Shown piece after piece: positions 1-10,365 of a stretch of DNA of 27,802 nucleotides (the stretch's first letter is position 1; every line of letters starts with the position of its first letter). Source of the DNA: Phallusia fumigata (taxonomy: Eukaryota; Chordata; Ascidiacea; Phlebobranchia; Ascidiidae); assembly GCA_008931825.1 (NCBI GenBank), contig QXVZ01014865.1, forward strand, positions 1-27,802, in the 5' to 3' direction. Position numbers and translations under genes: made by a program. The notes below the pieces were generated by a model, which saw nothing but the letters and a program-made list of their open reading frames with translations, did not search any database and was not told the DNA's origin.

Positions 1-299
1 TTTAACGTGGAGTGCAACTTCAGCAACGAGCTACAGAGAGCACGTATAAACCAGATTTTACACATTTAACGCATGAATATAAAGCAGTGACGACATTATC
101 ATGGCACGCGTAGTCATAAAAATTTTGACACAGTTTGAAAACTGGCACGCGGCGTTTGAAATGTTGCCAAACCCTGTTCTGATTCTAGTGAAGCAACTTG
201 TATCAGCATTTGTAACCTCCCAATCTTGTAGTTTTTATTTCAAAGTCCTACAGCGGTTTGTAGACTTAACCGAAATGTTGGAAACAAAACATTTCTGAC

Positions 300-437
300 C
301 TATCTCGCAGTTCTTGCCAATGTAGCCGAACGATCCCTTGCAGATATATCCACCAGAGTGTTGACAAGATTCAACGCAGAAACATCCATTGAAACAGGGA
401 TTGGGATCACAAGGATCGGAGGAGTCGTCGTTCACCT
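300..437 (-). CDS. Atypical EGF-like exon, last one in window
   Basis: 138 nt, acceptor TATTATTTAG, donor GATAG|GTCAGA, phase 1 to 1. It codes for VNDDSSDPCDPNPC, FNGCFCVESC, GGYICKGSFGYIGKNC. The usual CxC in the second half of the module is CKG here, so the fifth EGF cysteine is missing, while two cysteines are added in the middle (GCFCVESC). Probably still extracellular and disulphide-bonded, but with a changed pattern. The donor shows the gene continues leftward. Confidence 0.75.
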
Positions 438-3400
438 CTAAATAATAACGTCAGTGAGCAAAATGCACAGCTGAGTGATTTTTTTTTTAATTTTTTTTTT
501 TTTTCGATTTATTTTAAAGACATCATCAATGCTCGCCCGTTTTTAACCTCGCTTGAATAGCATAGAAATGGAACAAAATAGCCAATGAGAAGATAAAAGC
601 CAATAAAAGGGCCAATATTATGTCAACACATGACCAAATTACTTGTATTGGTCGTTTGAAGGGTTACGACAAAGTTAGCGTTGCATTCCTTTACACTGAC
701 ATTTTTTTCTTCTAAGCGTCCCCCAATGGGTCATTTACTCTCCACAGCGCCCCCTGAAGCAAACGCCGCAATGGGATGCTGNTTGAATAGCATAGAAATG
801 GAACAAAATAGCCAATGAGAAGATAAAAGCCAATAAAAGGGCCAATATTATGTCAACACATGACCAAATTACTTGTATTGGTCGTTTGAAGGGTTACGAC
901 AAAGTTAGCGTTGCATTCCTTTACACTGACATTTTTTTCTTCTAAGCGTCCCCCAATGGGTCATTTACTCTCCACAGCGCCCCCTGAAGCAAACGCCGCA
1001 ATGGGATGCTGGCGTCCAATGTAAAAAACGACTGTTCCAAATGGCGCCGTTTTTTATTTTAGTACGTTTTAGGTGTCATAGGCGCCTTATTTCGATTGGT
1101 ATGTAGATGAAATAATAAATTCAGAATATCTTTCTCGGTCAGTATTTGAGTACGGCCAATAGCCCAAACGACGTTTTAAAACTCTGCAGTATAAGTGCTA
1201 AAGATCTTTAAACAACATAGAAACTGTCTTACCAACTTCGCAGTTTTGACCCGTGTAGTAGAGCGGACATTGGCAACTCGGGGGTGCACCTTGTACCCCC
1301 AGACACGTTCCGCCGTTCAAACAGGCGAATCCCAAGCATGGGCAGTCCTCGCAGTTGTTTCCGTAGCAACCGAAAACACAATGACAGAGATGACCTCCAC
1401 CCGGTGTGCTTTGACATGTTCCACCATGCTGGCATGTGCTCGGGTACATGGTGCAGAACTCCGTGCAAACTTCGCAGGCTTCGCCGCTGCAGAGGGGCGT
1501 ACACTGGCACACCGAGTTTGTGCAACGACCACCATTCTGGCACATTCCCGGGTTGTCGAAACAGTTGAAATTGTTGCAGGTCTCGCAGTTTTCTCCAGTG
1601 CAGGACTCTGTGCACTCGCAAACGTAACCGAAACCGTTGGTGTTATTTACACAGGTTCCGCCGTGCAGACAAAGACCAGGATCGCATTGTTGGCAAGTCT
1701 CACACCTTGGACCGTAACAATGGTCCGAACACACGCATAGGTATTCCCCACTACCAAGATCGCGACATGTTCCACCAATGCACCTTTCTGGTTCGATGAC
1801 ACAGAGGTCCAGGCAGAATTGGCACGTGTCTCCGTAGCACAGAACTGTGCAGTTGCAATATATGTCAGTGGCGCTTCCTATGCAAGTTGCGCCATTTTGG
1901 CAAGGGTTATTCACGTCGCATTTGTTGGGACAGACTTCGCACCTTTTGCCTGTGCAACCGTGTTTACAAGAACACATAAATTCGCCATCCGGGTGTGTCT
2001 GGCTCATAGGAACGTTTTCACAGATGCCTTCGTTGAGGCAGAGGGCGGGATTGATGTCACAAGGCAGAAGACAAACCTCGCAACGTTCCCCATGACAGTT
2101 GTCACGGCACTGACAGCTAAAGTGGCCACTGTTGTTGATGCAGGTGCCGGCGTTGTGACAGGTGGCAGGGTTCGATTCGCAGTAGACGTAACTCTCACAA
2201 ACTTGACCGGAGTAGTTAGGCGGACACATGCAACTATACTCTCCACGTGGTGCATCAACACAAGTGCCGCCGTTTTGGCACACCGTTGGATTGGAAGGGC
2301 AAAACGCCTGGTAGCAAGACTCGCATTTGGCCCCGTAACACATAGACATGCAGCTGCAACTTATAGTTTGGTTTGCAGCTAGAATGCAAGTGCCGCTGTT
2401 CTGACAGTAACCGGCGCAGGGGTCCATACAAACATCGCATTGCGCGCCACCGCAGTTTTGCGGACACTGGCAGAGGAATTTGCCCATTGGTTGGTCGATG
2501 CACGTACCTCCGTTGAAACAAGCCATCGGGTTTTTGTCGCAGTAACTGCATTGCTCGCAGTTTACACCCGAGCATCCTTGCGGGCAAGTGCACACGAAGT
2601 CTCCGACGTGGACTTCCTTGCAGANCCGTTGAAACAAGCCATCGGGTTTTTGTCGCAGTAACTGCATTGCTCGCAGTTTACACCCGAGCATCCTTGCGGG
2701 CAAGTGCACACGAAGTCTCCGACGTGGACTTCCTTGCAGATTTTACCTGCTGGGCATGGCGTGTTCGGCATGTCGCATGTTCCAGCACTACAAGTCTCGC
2801 AATTCCGGCCTGAACAGTTGTCGGCGCAAAGACACTGGTACGTTAACCCGGTGCTGTTACAACTTCCACCGTTCTGGCACACTGTCGGGTTTACATTACA
2901 GTAAGGTACACAGGTTTCACAAACGTTTCCATTGCAGTTGAGTGGACAGTTACAACTTCCTGATGCGATTGCCAGAGTGCATTGTCCTCCGTTTTGGCAG
3001 AGGCAGTCAGCACAATTGGCACCGGTGTACGGGAAAATACATTGGCACGATGTTAAGTGTGTGTCTCGGTCGTGAGAGCACTCCCCACGGTGTTGGCAGG
3101 GATTAGCGATGACACAGTTGTCCGCATTGATGCAAGTGTCACCGTAGTAACCGTTGGCACATAAGCATTTCGTCACTTGGATTGTTCTGTTTGTCTGGCA
3201 CGTCCCACCATTGCGGCATATACCCGGCACAGCGACGCAGTGGTCTACGAACTGGCAGTACTCGCCGTATCTGCCTATAGCCGTGCAAGTGCAGATGATA
3301 ATTCGATCTATCGGGTTGGTGCAGGTTTGAGAATGGCACGGGTTATGTGGGGCGCAATAATCTGCAGAAAAACAAGAAAAGTGTTGCTTCCAAGCATAGA

Positions 3401-6400
3401 TAGGATGCTGGTTAATTTTGACGTTCAAAACGTCGGTTGTTTGAAAAACCCTCTCCTGTTTAAAACAGACGTTTAAAACTGCAAAGAATTGCATTTACAA
3501 TCCACAACTATGAGTTTAAGTTCAATATGCAAACTTTAATTTTGATTTTGTTTCTTGTTTTTTTTCTCTTTGTGAAATGCCTGGGTTGATATGAACTAAA
3601 GACGTTTTACAGAGGCTTTACGTTTGGATCCAGAAGCATATCTGTAGTAAATTGCTAGAAAATATTGTTTCAGAAATCCCACAATTGATCAAAAACCTCT
3701 ATTTCTGCTTGTTCTATTGAAATAGAACCTATTGTTGCACATTTAATAGTTATTAAACATACCAATGTCGTCGCAGATCACGCCTTTGTAGCCAACATCG
3801 CATTTGCATTCGAACTGTGTCGGTATCGTACAAGTTCCATGGACGCAAGGGTTTGGAATACATTGGTCGCAGCCTCCATACCTACACACATTTTTTTATT
3901 TTCTTTCAATTCGTTGTAAATAAAACAGAAATAAAACTTAACACATGGCCTTAACTTGAAGTTTTATTAGTGCAGAAAACGTTCAGAACCTCTGGGCTTA
4001 ATACATGTTTCCAGTTTCGTAACAACTAACAGGTGTTGCAAGCTTACAGCACACACAAAACACTCAAGTAACTCTGCGTAATTCTTATTGCGAACAATAA
4101 AAATAGATTCAAATGTCGTGACTTCGCGCACCATGTTAATTACGATATTGCTTCATGTTTTCTTTGTTTAGTAGATAAGGCGCTCTCTGTCGCTCGTTGC
4201 TGCACTCAACGATATATGTCGCAAAACTTGACAAAAAGGTATTGGAATATGAATTAACTCCTAAAATGACGTGTCACTCATGATCGACCCAGGTCTAATA
4301 CCAGAGTTGTAACTCAACTCAACTCAACGTTGCATTTGCTCAAACACTTACGCGTCAATGAGGGCGGTGTTCAAAGCGTCATTGCCCGCCATCTCAGTCG
4401 AAGTTTGAAATGCAACGTAATCGCTGAATTGCCGTAGTGTCAGCGACTTTAAAAGTTCCTGGGAGTTTAGCGCCTCCTCAACTGCCACCACGAAGACGTC
4501 GATCCCGGCAGTTTGTATTTTATCTTTAGCTGCTTGGAAGAGGAAATTGCTGCTGATTTGAGTGAAAGTGATGAGGATCAGGACCTGAGTGCACAAAAGG
4601 TTTTCGAGACGGAGATTAGGGATTTCTTGAAGTTTAAATGTTTTGTCATTAAAAAATAGAAAAAACATTTTTTGTTTTGTTTTGATGAAAGCTGTTGGAG
4701 ATGAAGATTAGGGATTTCTTGAAATTGTCATCATCAGAAATAATTCGGAAAAGTGGCGCAAAGTTACTTGTCGCGGTAATAGAAGAAAGGCACGACAACC
4801 GTCAAAACTTGATGATAAAACTAACAGTCATAATGTGGGGCCTCTACCCAATAAAACGTGTAAGACGTGACGAAGACAATATTTTACACACAAGTACTGG
4901 TTTGTACATGTGGCCCTTTGGAAAACAGTGCCTGTAAACCTGAAACGATTCAACTAACCTTTTTAGCCGCAGGATTCGTCACCCCGTTCCATGCGGTGAA
5001 AATCTGGCTTGCAGCAAACGCCAGGGCCTCTGCCGTATTGAACGTGTTCCCCGACACTTGTGGTGCTTGGGTCAACAGGGTCCGCTGTACGTCAATGTGA
5101 CTTGTGCCCGCTGTGAAGTTCGATATCATTTGTATGTGGTTGATGAAACGCAACAGAGCAACCTGAAATTTTTTGTTAGACGTAAACAAGGACCATAAAG
5201 GCTTATGTAAAAGGATTCAAAAGGGTTTAGGATTGAAAGCGCCGTGTCGAGAGAAAAGTCTAAGGTAAGATGGAAACAAATCAACACTTAATGGCAGTGA
5301 TTCCCAGTCGGAAAGAAATTTTCCCTAGTGTGAAATTTTATTAGTTAAGTAGAGGATTTTCATGATAAGCGTACTATTTCTTTTTACGTAGACCGGTAGC
5401 TCCAAACCTTTTTATTTCTACATTATGTCCAATAGGAGAGTACTGAAAAGTTTCAAAAAAAGCAAAGGGGGGGGGGGGATTGTACCAAACATGTTGGGAA
5501 CTATAAATGCTTACGTAATAGGCTTCAAAGCGTTTAGGATTGAAAGAAACATGCAAAGAGGAAAGTCCTAGGTTAGATGGAAACAAATTAAACACTTTTT
5601 CAGTTGGTAAAATCATTTCACCCTGGTCTTGCTTGGACCCAACTCAAAAGCTCGCGTCAAATACAAAGCAAAGTCGACAGTGTTATAGAAGTCGTCTTGA
5701 AAACCTCCTACATTGGTAGTCAGCGATGTGTCCATGAGGATCGCAACATCCAGAAGCTTTTCAGCAGCAACACAGTCTGCAACGTTTTTAATAACACGAC
5801 GATGCGAAAAACCTTTTCACCCAGGAACAAAGCACAAGGACTTAAAGAGCAGTGTAATTTTTAAATATAACTGTCGGATAACTTGCAGATAGTGAATACA
5901 TTGTATCGCAAACGTTTCCACAATCACTGTTGTCATTATTAGTGCGTAACGACGAGAAGCTTAATAACCATAGTTTTTTTTAAAAAAAAAAAAACTTATA
6001 ATTTTCACCAAGTTGGACGTCTGTTAATTGTTTTTCAGTAAAAAAATGTCATTGAAAAAATGACATGTTTATGAATATCCTTTTACCTTGTGTTTTTTGC
6101 ACACATGCACGTTTCTTAGAAACGTAAAATTGTTGTAATTACTATTCGTTTTTATTCCACACTTACAGTCTGCGGGCAAAGGAAGCTGATCAATCGACGT
6201 CTGATACAAAGAGCGGATTTCCAAATTCTCTTCAGGCGTTTCGGCAGCTACAACTGGGAATGGTTCGGCAAAGGCTGGACCAAAAATGTTGCAGTATATT
6301 AAAACTAAGGCATTTATAACTTGCTTGTCATGCACACGAGTTGAAAAATTATTTCACAAAAAATTTAGAAACTAGACGATCGTCCAGGGTTTTCAATTAT

Positions 6401-6488
6401 TATGAATTTATTAAGGTTATGTTTCGTAAATTATCAGTAAAACTTACTTCCATTGACAAGCATCAAAAGTGGAAGAAACGTTTTTATT
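300..6488 (-). CDS. Secreted VWA + multi-EGF protein, 5' part (3' end off window)
   Basis: Spliced minus-strand gene reconstructed from eight exons, in transcript order: 6488-6448, 6274-6167, 5776-5622, 5162-4959, 4584-4352, 3881-3763, 3361-1233, 437-300. Every junction has AG/GT ends and the phases agree throughout (1,1,0,0,2,1,1). Order of parts: hydrophobic signal segment (IKTFLPLLMLVNG), short acidic linker, one VWA domain, one EGF, 17 EGF-like modules in one exon, one atypical EGF. No transmembrane segment is seen, so the visible part is extracellular: a matrix, adhesion or mucus-type protein by architecture, but the ligand is unknown. The initiator exon is uncertain: either 6448-6488 is an internal exon behind an unseen ATG, or the ATG at 6599-6601 opens an uninterrupted frame into it. 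The gene continues past position 1. An N at 2625 with a 115-bp duplicate breaks the frame; this is judged an assembly error. No orthologue name can be given. Confidence 0.85.
553..1011. repeat. 229-bp direct duplicate around N at 782 (assembly artefact)
   Basis: 553-781 and 783-1011 appear identical and are separated only by one N. This is the signature of two overlapping contig ends joined without merging. It lies in the intron between the EGF exons at 1233 and 437, so it has no coding effect. Confidence 0.9.
1233..3361 (-). CDS. Large exon with 17 tandem EGF-like modules
   Basis: Acceptor TTTCTGCAG at 3362-3363, donor AGTTG|GTAAGA at 1232. Modules 1-3 (DYCAPHNPC..., HCVAVPGIC..., NCVIANPC...) are ordinary six-cysteine EGFs. 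Twelve of the rest (4-8, 10-16) carry two extra cysteines in the pattern CxCxxxCxGxxCxxC. Modules 9 and 17 have tyrosine at the loop position (PPNYSGQVC, PLYYTGQNC) and lack the trailing cysteine too. Seventeen modules without an intron is unusual for EGF proteins, where one module per exon is common. The exon is interrupted by an N at 2625 between two identical 115-bp copies; removing one copy plus the N leaves 2,013 nt, divisible by three and in phase with both neighbours. Confidence 0.9.
2510..2740. repeat. 115-bp direct duplicate around N at 2625 (assembly artefact)
   Basis: 2510-2624 and 2626-2740 are identical and separated by one N. They lie inside the large EGF exon and duplicate parts of modules 6 and 7. 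The 116-nt excess shifts the frame; dropping it restores an uninterrupted reading frame and the correct intron phase, so it is not a real pseudogenising change. Confidence 0.95.
3763..3881 (-). CDS. Single EGF-like module exon
   Basis: 119 nt, acceptor GTGTGTAG, donor CATTG|GTATGT. It codes for one EGF-like module: YGGCDQCIPNPC, HGTC, FECKCDVGYKGVIC. The glycine-aromatic-xxG pattern before the last cysteine is normal for EGF. It bridges the VWA domain and the long EGF exon. Confidence 0.85.
4352..4584 (-). CDS. VWA domain exon 3 (metal aspartate replaced)
   Basis: Acceptor GCACTCAG, donor ACGC|GTAAGT. It codes for the fourth strand and the rest of the fold: VLILITFTQISSNF, then AAKDKIQTAGIDVFVVAVEE, matching the family pattern 'k.liliTDG.s.D...A...l+..gi.vf.vgv'. 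The normally conserved TDG aspartate is absent (ITFTQ). Ends FSDYVAFQTSTEMAG...TALIDA. Complete C-terminal half of a VWA domain. Confidence 0.85.
4959..5162 (-). CDS. VWA domain exon 2
   Basis: 204 nt, phase 0 to phase 0; acceptor ATTTCAG, donor AAG|GTTAGT. It carries the second strand (VALLRFINHIQMI), the middle of the domain, and the loop GNTFNTAEALAFAAS whose threonine corresponds to the conserved MIDAS threonine of VWA domains. It ends NPAAKK and continues into VLILIT. Confidence 0.85.
5196..5600. repeat. Imperfect direct repeat pair inside the VWA intron
   Basis: About 95 bp at 5196-5290 and 5500-5597 share an ordered set of blocks: GGCTT near the start, TTTAGGATTGAAAG, GAAAGTC, GATGGAAACAAAT and a run ending AACACTT. 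They lie in the intron between exons 5622-5776 and 4959-5162, roughly 300 bp apart. A G-run (5467-5478) lies just before the second copy. Old tandem or dispersed repeat; no coding content. Confidence 0.6.
5622..5776 (-). CDS. VWA domain exon 1 (MIDAS DxSxT)
   Basis: Acceptor GTTGCAG, donor CAGG|GTGAAA. It codes for the first beta strand and MIDAS loop of a von Willebrand factor A fold: LDVAILMDTSLTT, with the DxSx(S/T) metal-binding motif as DTSLT, followed by an amphipathic helix (FQDDFYNTVDFALYLTRAF). It ends in phase 0 at GPSKTR, which continues into VALLRF of the next exon, the usual second strand of the family. Confidence 0.85.
6046..6066. repeat. Short perfect inverted repeat
   Basis: ATGTCATT and AATGACAT form an 8-bp perfect stem with a 5-nt loop (GAAAA), in the intron between exons 6167-6274 and 5622-5776. 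Too short to assign a role; could be chance in AT-rich DNA. Confidence 0.4.
6167..6274 (-). CDS. Linker exon after the signal peptide
   Basis: Acceptor GGTCCAG at the right and donor GACT|GTAAGT at the left. It codes for an acidic, cysteine-poor stretch (FAEPFPVVAAETPEEN...) that ends PLPAD and shares the codon of the first VWA-exon residue. 108 nt, phase 1 in and 1 out. It probably holds the signal cleavage site and a short N-terminal linker; no domain recognised. Confidence 0.75.
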
Positions 6489-6601
6489 CTGTAAAACAAA
6501 TGACTTAAAACCACAAGAATATTGTCAAGTTGACTACCAACACTGTATTTAAAACGGTCGGAACGTTTCTGGAAACTTTTTTTCTTTCCATGAAACTCCA
6601 T
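6448..6601 (-). CDS. Signal-peptide exon of the VWA/EGF gene (start uncertain)
   Basis: The sure part is 6488-6448: acceptor TTTTACAG at the right, donor GGAA|GTAAGT at the left, coding for IKTFLPLLMLVNG. It joins the next exon in phase to give ...GTFAEPFP, a plausible secretory signal and cleavage region. Upstream the frame stays open to an ATG at 6599-6601, giving about 26 polar residues before a long hydrophobic stretch; that would be an unusually long n-region. I favour splicing at 6488 from a tiny upstream exon, but cannot identify that exon. Confidence 0.5.
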
Positions 6602-9600
6602 ACTGCGCTATATTTAAACCAACCCATAAGGGTTTGCAGTTCATCCATATAATTTTGATCAAACCCATCGATTATTTGCTAAAACCAATTTTAAGCGGAA
6701 GGTCCCACACCTTGAATATTGCATACTCTTATTAATTATATGACGTAGCCCACTGTAAACTTACTAATTCTTACTTGACAAGTAAGAAGCAACCTCCCGC
6801 CCCTTTTTATTCTCATGCAATGTTTAACAACAGAGTATTTTTAATTTCAGCGCAACTTTTTGAATTTTAGTATGTTTTACTTGGAAACAAATAAGCAACA
6901 AAAGCTTAGACTTGTAGCGGCAACAGTGCCGCGCGCCGTCTAGCGGCAAGTCAGTCGGACCAAACTGGCCACAGATATACCAGTTAAGAGCACCGCACGT
7001 CGCAACCTAAACTAGGTCGCCTGTGTTCTTCCACAATATTTCAGAAAAAGCCAATGAGATAGTAATAATATTCAACACACGTCGCAACCTAAACTAGCTC
7101 GCCTGTGTTTTCCACAATATTCCAGAAAAAGGCCAATTAGAGAGTCACATTATTGCAACACACGTAAACTAGGTCGCCGGTTTCTTCCACAGACTCACCC
7201 GAAAGACAGCGAGACCAGCATCGTCCTCTTGTCAAGCCACACAGCAGAGAAAAAATTACTTAAACGACAAGCAAACTCAAAAACACCAGAAACAATCGCC
7301 ACCAACAACTTGAACGTACAGGTACAGCACCAAAATGATTGTGAAAACTTAAACAACACTCTGAGCCTTTACTCTGGAATGTTCAGTAATTAAGGCAATC
7401 GCGCACCTCTGCCTTTGGACAGGCGCGCGTTTTTTCTAGGCGGGGTCACGAGGTGCTTTCGCATGCTGTGGGCGAAAATGTTAACAGTGGAAATGTCTGG
7501 ATAAAGAAACGCGCAAAAGAAAAATGTGCGGATGGTGTAAGCGCATAAAGTGCGTGAAATAGGCCAATGACGAATGTGATCATGGCATAAGTGCACAGCA
7601 TCAGTGCGACCAGCGTACGCTCCCGCACAATGCGAACTAAATGACACAAACTCTAATACGTTTTTGGTAGTCTTCGGTGTAGGGAAAGTTGCACTAAGGT
7701 GTTTTGTTTAGTGACAAGGTAAACCACTTTGACCATGAGGTTGGAAACTCCCTGTTGCCGCGTTTAACCATGTGCATTGTTTTTTACTGGCATTACGTAA
7801 GGCGCAACCAACCACATCTTAAACATCATTTGCGCTTTAAGCGCGTGTTTATCAAATACGATTATATTTTGACATGACCTGGCGCAGGTGCCCAGAGGAT
7901 AACGCAAAAAAATTAAGGGCAAAAACCGGGTGTTTGTTGTCAGCGCGGCCTATACTGTGATGTGCCCTTTCCAGTTGGGTCCTGTTAGCCTGCAGCTCAG
8001 GCACTGGAGCGTCTTTCGAAATACTTTGTAGAGGTTGCCATTATCCCGCTTATCGTGGTACACAGAACGCAACGATCCTTCACCAACAGTTTTTGTATAG
8101 GTTGTGATCAAACGTCCGTGAAAGTGCACATTGTTACATATGCGTCAACTTCCCAGTCGGTGAACGACAAACGCAAGTTGTCACAACAAAAATGTCAATT
8201 AAACTTGATACTCCACTGGGTGTGCAGACTGGTCGGGATGGTCGGTACGGAATTTATCCCTGCTCTTTCACCGAAATACACATCAAATCAGAAATAAAAC
8301 AAGTTTAACAGCCTAGCGAGGCCCATCCAGCAAGTACATTGTTATGTTTGACCTGTGATCTATGAGGGGACCAGCTACACTTTTATTGCAGTTCATAGAA
8401 GCATGTAAGTTAGCCTCTATTCATTTTGGGGTTCACACCGCCTTTAAAGGTTTTAGAGAGAGTGTGGAAGGACTGGCACGCTATAATGTCCGAAATCCAA
8501 ATATTTTTTCGGAAAAATTCACGCATTTTGACGCAAAAGTCGTTTTCGACAGAACAGTTACCATCTGCCACTTGAGAACCTGACGTCGAATCTATTATGA
8601 GTAGCTCCGATAGTTTCGGAAATACTTAATGACAGAGGAGGCGCGAGGCCAATGTGCAGCTTAATGCATTGTGTTGCGTCCATTGTTTTATTTAGAGGCT
8701 AAGTATACGAGTTTGTTGTGCAATGTTCTGCAGTTTATTTGTGTTCGTTAAATGAGTTAAGTTGAGTTTATTTCGCTTGATGAAAGAAAACATAGCAACA
8801 TAATAGCACTAAATCCATCACTAGTCCGAAAATAGCTGCACAACTTATAGACATTTGACAGACATTTTCATCACTTGGCGTTCAGGTTTTGTCAGATACC
8901 GTAAAGTGACGCCACACTGACGTCATTAAAGTTCGTACGTTTCTGTTAAGTTGCACAGATAGCTATCTGTTTTTCACTTTACGAGGATTCCGCTCATAGT
9001 ATCAGCAACCTATGTCAGCCCATTGCACTTCCCATGTAAAGTTTCATAACCGTGTCGTCATACTGTTGTGACTTAATTTCAAACGACGTTAACGGAAGTT
9101 GTCATGCCATTTCTTTCTTGTCCGAAACGCCTGCAGTTTCGATATGCCTGCACTGCCTGTGCGGGGAATGGCACAGCGTATCGACTCGTAAAACTAGCAA
9201 CGCGTAAATCAGCCAGCAACTGCATAATATCGTTATTTATCTTAATCGGATGTACCGTATTAGGAAGTGAGTCAAGTCATGTTTTTGCTAAGAGTACAGC
9301 TGGGAGGTTACACACAACACGATCGGCTTCCACGAAAATCTGCAGATACCTATAGTTAATCGAGCTGGTTCGGATGAAACAAAGTCAACCTGACACACTT
9401 TACCGCGGAACATTTAGTCAAACTGCAGGAGAAGTTGCATTGTATTTGGTGCCAGTGTAAAGTGAAGGCAGTTGGCTCTGCGCTGAAAAACAGAAAAAAA
9501 GACCGATGCTCAGCATCCAATAAATTGTAAAACGCTGGTTATTGGCTACTTGACTACCATAGAGTTGAGAACTTATATGTTACTGGCGCAAAGTTTTAAC

Positions 9601-10365
9601 ATTTATTTAGTCTTATTCAGGCTGCAAGCAATTAACCGTCTCTGAAGAGAAGTTCAACAAAACATTTTGATTGAAAGAGACATTTATTCAAGTCATGCAC
9701 ATCTAAATGTGCTAGTCGCCCAAACTAATGTTTTCTGTTAACGGAGACAGCTTTGATTGAAATATCCGTGACGCTTACGAACTAATGGCGTTGATAAACG
9801 ACCTCCGATAATATTAGAATATCAAGTTGCCAAAATTAGACCAGATTTCCTTGACTTTGACAGGGCCTAGCTAAAGGTGTGAAAGTGGCAGGTTATTGGC
9901 AATGCATAACTGCCAAGCCGTTGCACGGGAAGAAGCTTTAAAATAAATGCAATGCATTTTTGTATTTGAGAGCAACAGTTGTGCTGCTAGAGGAATTCAA
10001 ATTCGGTTAAATGCAGTTTAAAAAATTGTGATTGTCAGGATAATGTTAGTTAACGTTTTTGACTTTTGTGGTCGAAGAGTCGAAAGTTTATGGCCGTGGG
10101 ACCGCTGCTTTTGTTTTGTTTGAGCAAAGAAACAAGTGAACAGATATAGGAAATGTTGTGGGCTTTCAAACTATAGCACGTTCAGGCAATACATGTCACC
10201 AAGGATGTTTTCAGATTCTAATGTGACATGTTTAAATTCTTCGAGCATAACGACGTGTAGAAATCAGTGTGATTGGCAAAAATCCGATTTTCAAATTTAG
10301 TTGAATCTGAAGCACTTTGATTTTAGACAATAACTGCATTTAAATGTAGCAGCGATCGCAGCAAC
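6602..10365. other. Intergenic region, no supported gene
   Basis: The stretch lies between the divergent VWA/EGF gene (minus) and the Ly6 gene (plus), so it should contain both promoters. Open frames of 60-85 codons exist (for example 8055-8297, 8362-8583, 9104-9355 on plus; 7390-7647 on minus), but none shows a recognised motif, cysteine pattern or convincing splice partners. One AATAAA occurs at 8293. Apart from the minisatellite listed separately I see nothing else. Confidence 0.6.
6996..7192. repeat. 82-bp minisatellite, about 2.4 units
   Basis: Units begin at 6996, 7078 and 7161 with CACGTCGCAACCTAAACTAG or a shortened form (CACGTAAACTAG in the third), followed by GTCGCC, TTCCACA and AATATT blocks. 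Spacing is 82 and 83 bp; the third unit is partial. Units differ by scattered substitutions and small gaps. Confidence 0.75.

Noticed and set aside
1195..1740. Plus-strand ORF of 181 codons
   Set aside because: It runs antisense to the EGF exon; its Ala/Thr/Val-rich sequence is the expected shadow of cysteine- and glycine-rich codons on the other strand.
1819..2382. Plus-strand ORF of 187 codons
   Set aside because: Also an antisense shadow of the same EGF exon.
5604..5864. Plus-strand ORF of 86 codons
   Set aside because: Antisense to the first VWA exon, which has good splice sites and a recognisable fold.
9104..9355. 83-codon plus-strand ORF upstream of the Ly6 gene
   Set aside because: A short hydrophobic stretch is present, but no cysteine pattern or splice sites fit an extra Ly6 copy.
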